Source: Pseudomonadota bacterium
Lineage (GTDB): Bacteria; Desulfobacterota; Desulfovibrionia; Desulfovibrionales; Desulfomicrobiaceae
Direction of reading: 5' to 3'
DNA: 64,000 nt
Assembly (NCBI GenBank): GCA_018902545.1
Contig: JAHIQM010000020.1
Coordinates: forward strand, 124,001-188,000
Positions 61,533 to 64,000 of the stretch are shown one piece after another; the first letter of the stretch is position 1; each line of letters opens with the position of its first letter. Under the pieces are notes generated by a model. That model made no database searches. It was not told the origin of the DNA and was given only the letters and a program-made list of their open reading frames with translations. The translations under genes were made by a program, and so were the position numbers.

Positions 61533-61907
61533 TTACCTCACGTGACACTGGCCGCAGGCCAGGGGCCCTTTGCCGCTTTGCTCATGACAGCTTATGCATT
61601 GCAGGTGATAGGCTTTGCTCAGACCTGTCGTGCCTTTGTCGGGTTGCACCGCGTGGCAGTCTGCGCAAGGGATTCCCTCGGTGGAGGACTCGGGGTCCTG
61701 GACACCGTCGGAGCCGCCATGGTGGCAGAGCACGCAATCCTCCACGCCAGCCTTTTCATTGTGCTGGTCGTGGACGAAGGTGGCGGCGGGCCTGGTCAGT
61801 TTTCCGAACGCGTCGGGGGCGATGACCGTCATGTCCTCTTGCGAGGAAGCCAGTTGCGAGAAGGCCAGGATGACCGCCACGATCAGAATGGGAAGACAGC
61901 GTTTCAT
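61533..61907 (-). CDS. tmcA: Tetraheme type II cytochrome c3 (TmcA)
   Basis: 124 residues from the ATG at 61907, with GAGGAGA before it. Signal peptide RCLPILIVAVILAFSQLASS exports it. Four CxxCH haem sites: CVLCH, CADCH, CISCH and CGQCH, with further His ligands (FVHDQHN, YHLQC). In Desulfovibrio, TmcA takes electrons from periplasmic hydrogenase-reduced type I cytochrome c3 and passes them to the Tmc membrane complex. It lies 11 bases after tmcB. Confidence 0.9.
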   Translation of the reverse strand: MKRCLPILIVAVILAFSQLASSQEDMTVIAPDAFGKLTRPAATFVHDQHNEKAGVEDCVLCHHGGSDGVQDPESSTEGIPCADCHAVQPDKGTTGLSKAYHLQCISCHEQSGKGPLACGQCHVR

Positions 61908-61918
61908 TGTTCTCTCCT

Positions 61919-63238
61919 CTAAGCCTCTGGCTTTTCCATGCATTCATAGATGATGTCGCCGAGGAATTTGATCTCCATACCAAGATGGTAGGCATGCACC
62001 GTGTCTTCAAGCCCGCCGTGGCAGTTGTGGCATGGGGCCACGATAGTTTTCACGCCGGTCGCCTTCAGTTCTTCAGCCTTGGACTTGCTGCCCGCCACGC
62101 GTACGTTTTTAAAAGGCGGGCCGCAGTTGATGACGCCGCCTCCGGCCGTGCAACAGATGTTGTGCTCGCCGTGGGAGGCCATCTCGACGATGTCGCCATC
62201 AATGAGAAAGCGGACCAGTTCGCGCAGCTTTTCGTGCAGGCCCCGTCCGCGGACCACGTTGCACGGGTCGTGCACGGTCACGGGTCCCGGATACTTCTTG
62301 GCCAGCTTGATCTTGCCGTCACGCATGAGTTCCCAGAAGAATTCGATGGAGTGAACGACGGGGATCGGATGCCACATCCAGCCGTCCCACCGGTTGCCCA
62401 CGTCGTAGATGGATCGGAACGCATGGCCGCATTCGCCCATGACGATGCGTTTGACTTTGAGTTTCTGGGCGCTCTCGAAGTGTCTGCGCTTGAGCCGGCC
62501 CATCATCTCGAAGTCGCCGGTGAACATGCACATGTCCGAATTGTCCCAGCCTGGTTCGGCCGGCATGGTCCAATCCACCCCGGCCGCGTGCATGATGGCT
62601 GCAGCCTGATAGATGAGCTGGGTCCGGAATTTGGGTTCGGGGGCGATGACCGAGTAATAGATGTCTGCGCCTTCTTTGTCCAAAGGGATGCGCATGTTCG
62701 GGAACTCCTCGCGGGCCTCTTCTTCCTGCCACTGCAACGTGTCTGCCCATTCGTCATCCTTGACCCACATCTGGTTGAATGTGGCCGAATGACTATGGGC
62801 CGTATCCTGGATGTACTGCGGGGTGACGCCCAGTTTATGACAAATGCGGCGTATGACGGTCATGATGTAACCCGTGTCGATGCCGATTGGGCAGTAGTGC
62901 ACGCAGCGACGGCACAGGTTGCATTCCGTATAGGCGAGCTGCGCCATCCCGTAGATGAAGTCAGGTTCGACCTTGCCGCCTTTGTCCAGCAGGACGTCCA
63001 GCGTCTGGCGCACCTTGCCTGCCGGGGTATAGCTCGGGTCGTCGGGGTGTGACTGCGCGTAATGACAGGCTGTTGCGCACATGCCGCAGCGCATGCAGGT
63101 TTCGGAATAGACCTTCAGGCGCGCCCCGGTCTCGTTTTTGAGGACGGCATTGACCGTTTTTTCAATTTTTTCCGGAGTGAGCCGGGAGACCCCGCGCCGT
63201 AAGCCCACATCCTCAATGAGTCTATCGTGAATTCCCAT
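61919..63238 (-). CDS. tmcB: HdrD-like Fe-S subunit of the Tmc complex (TmcB)
   Basis: 439 residues. Two [4Fe-4S] ferredoxin motifs: Cys 48, 51, 54, 58 (CMRCGMCATAC) and Cys 106, 109, 112, 116 (CNLCRRCVHYCP). The C-terminal half has the Cys-rich CCG-type pattern of heterodisulfide reductase subunit D: MGECGHAFRS, VHDPCNVVRGRG, ICCTAGGGVINCG and APCHNCHGG. In the Tmc complex it faces the cytoplasm and receives electrons from the haem b subunit. The cytoplasmic acceptor in sulfate reduction is still debated (family knowledge). Confidence 0.9.
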   Translation of the reverse strand: MGIHDRLIEDVGLRRGVSRLTPEKIEKTVNAVLKNETGARLKVYSETCMRCGMCATACHYAQSHPDDPSYTPAGKVRQTLDVLLDKGGKVEPDFIYGMAQLAYTECNLCRRCVHYCPIGIDTGYIMTVIRRICHKLGVTPQYIQDTAHSHSATFNQMWVKDDEWADTLQWQEEEAREEFPNMRIPLDKEGADIYYSVIAPEPKFRTQLIYQAAAIMHAAGVDWTMPAEPGWDNSDMCMFTGDFEMMGRLKRRHFESAQKLKVKRIVMGECGHAFRSIYDVGNRWDGWMWHPIPVVHSIEFFWELMRDGKIKLAKKYPGPVTVHDPCNVVRGRGLHEKLRELVRFLIDGDIVEMASHGEHNICCTAGGGVINCGPPFKNVRVAGSKSKAEELKATGVKTIVAPCHNCHGGLEDTVHAYHLGMEIKFLGDIIYECMEKPEA

Positions 63239-63259
63239 GTCTTGATCCTCCTCGGGATG

Positions 63260-63919
63260 TTACCAGTCGCGGGCGTGCCGCACTCCGCCGAATTCCGAAC
63301 CCATGTACGACCTCGTGAACACCGCGAAGACCATGTGCGAGAGGCGCGTCCAGGGAATGGCCACCAACATGATCTCTCCGGCGAGAATGTGCAGGATGAT
63401 CATCGTGTCGTAGTCGAGGATCTGGCGGAAAGCCAGAAAGCCCGTCATAAACGGGGCGAAAACGATGGCCAGCGCGATCCAGTCCGCCTTTTTCGTGATA
63501 TAGCGGACGTTGGGATCCTGCAGACGACGGACGGCGAAGAAGACGCACAGGGCGATGACCACGATGGTCAGATAGTCGCCGATGGGGTCGGGGATGGCCG
63601 GAAAGGAGATGCCGAAGAACTGGTCCCACAGCATCACGTGCGCCGTGAGGAAGATCGGCACGGCGAAGATCAGCACGTGAAAGAGGAAGGTGGCTACGGT
63701 CAGGGCCGGGTTCTTGCGCCAGCCCAGGGTCGCGAAAGGGGTCACCCAGTGGGCGATGGAGCGCAGGGAGTACTTCCAGCTCATGAAAGCTATGGACGAA
63801 GTGTCCTTGGATTTGGCCAGTTTGTACATGCTTGCCAGGCGCCATGCGCATCCGGCGAAAAAGGCCGTCCAGGTCAGCCAGGCCAGGGGGCCGGTCACAA
63901 ATTCGTAAATGGTGTTCAT
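63260..63919 (-). CDS. tmcC: Membrane cytochrome b subunit of the Tmc complex (TmcC)
   Basis: 219 residues with about five or six membrane segments (LAWLTWTAFFAGCAW; LFHVLIFAVPIFLTAHVML; YLTIVVIALCVFFAV; WIALAIVFAPFMTGFLA; TMIILHILAGEIMLVAIPW). His residues in helices (LFHV, TAHVML, ILHILAGE, RLSHMV) can ligate two b haems, as in HmcE/NarI-like proteins. It would carry electrons from periplasmic TmcA to TmcB. 21 bases before tmcB. Confidence 0.88.
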   Translation of the reverse strand: MNTIYEFVTGPLAWLTWTAFFAGCAWRLASMYKLAKSKDTSSIAFMSWKYSLRSIAHWVTPFATLGWRKNPALTVATFLFHVLIFAVPIFLTAHVMLWDQFFGISFPAIPDPIGDYLTIVVIALCVFFAVRRLQDPNVRYITKKADWIALAIVFAPFMTGFLAFRQILDYDTMIILHILAGEIMLVAIPWTRLSHMVFAVFTRSYMGSEFGGVRHARDW

Positions 63920-63938
63920 GCGTACATTCTCCTTGGGG

Positions 63939-64000
63939 TCAGGCCACCGGGGTTACGACGCGGAAATAGGCGCCCATGTTCATGGCCTTGATGAGCAGCT
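63939..64000 (-). CDS. C-terminal end of an upstream gene, possibly tmcD
   Basis: A minus-strand frame open to the window edge ends at 63939 with the residues LLIKAMNMGAYFRVVTPVA, 19 bases before tmcC. In Desulfovibrio the fourth tmc gene adjoins tmcC, so TmcD is the first guess. The fragment is too short to confirm. Confidence 0.4.
   Translation of the reverse strand, partial: LLIKAMNMGAYFRVVTPVA

Overview
The window is chromosomal DNA of a GC-rich Gram-negative bacterium, most likely a sulfate reducer of the Desulfovibrionales (Desulfomicrobium/Desulfovibrio-like). The pointers are a Tmc transmembrane redox complex with a tetraheme type II cytochrome c3, an aromatic amino acid operon that starts with the archaeal-type ADTH synthase and dehydroquinate synthase II instead of AroG/AroB, and many PAS/REC histidine kinases. 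Genus-level placement is inference; no database was searched.

Layout. 1-1.6 kb: decayed type I restriction locus (hsdM end, dinD, 5' stub of hsdS joined to a 3' scrap of hsdR) next to tRNA-Ala. 1.9-9.4 kb (+): YceI protein, ModF-like tandem ATPase coupled to a CgeB-like glycosyltransferase, recN-pyrK-pyrD, and a small zinc-finger-like protein. 9.5-16.1 kb (-): hisS-aspS-def-fmt-DUF116-rsmB, a translation operon. 16.3-22.6 kb (+): mobB, moaD/thiF pair, rdgB, glmS, amidase. 22.7-27 kb (+): DUF554 protein and a kinase/receiver/receiver-kinase phosphorelay. 27-28.1 kb (-): arsR-arsC with an ArsR-type operator and a broken second arsC-like fragment. 28.3-30.4 kb (+): possible small ORF, CNNM/CorC-family protein, ZupT. 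30.5-35.6 kb (-): choline-to-betaine genes under a FadR/GntR-type regulator with three copies of its likely operator. 35.6-37.6 kb (-): four-helix-bundle protein and glutamine synthetase. 37.7-49.5 kb (-): a twelve-gene operon for chorismate, Phe, Tyr and Trp synthesis. 49.6-53.3 kb: small hypothetical and membrane proteins, an HD-HAD fusion hydrolase, tRNA-Phe. 53.4-64 kb (-): tmc genes followed by kinases, receivers and a universal stress protein.

The most interesting result is regulatory. The aromatic operon appears to carry two nested ribosome-mediated attenuators. At its head a 28-codon leader peptide has eight consecutive aromatic codons (YFFWYFYF), a segment able to form an 11-bp antiterminator, and an intrinsic terminator before the first gene. 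Inside the operon, between tyrA and trpE, a second terminator follows the 3' end of tyrA, where three consecutive Trp codons are followed by a segment that can pair with the terminator's 5' arm. The TyrA C-terminus would therefore act as the Trp leader peptide for trpEGDCFBA. This would let general aromatic supply gate the whole operon and Trp supply gate only the trp half.

Other notable points are a sensor kinase with CxxCH and CxxxCH haem-type motifs beside the tmc genes, a shared Cys-rich PAS motif in two kinases of that cluster, palindromic repeat elements including one inside a coding sequence, and two gene remnants that record deletions.
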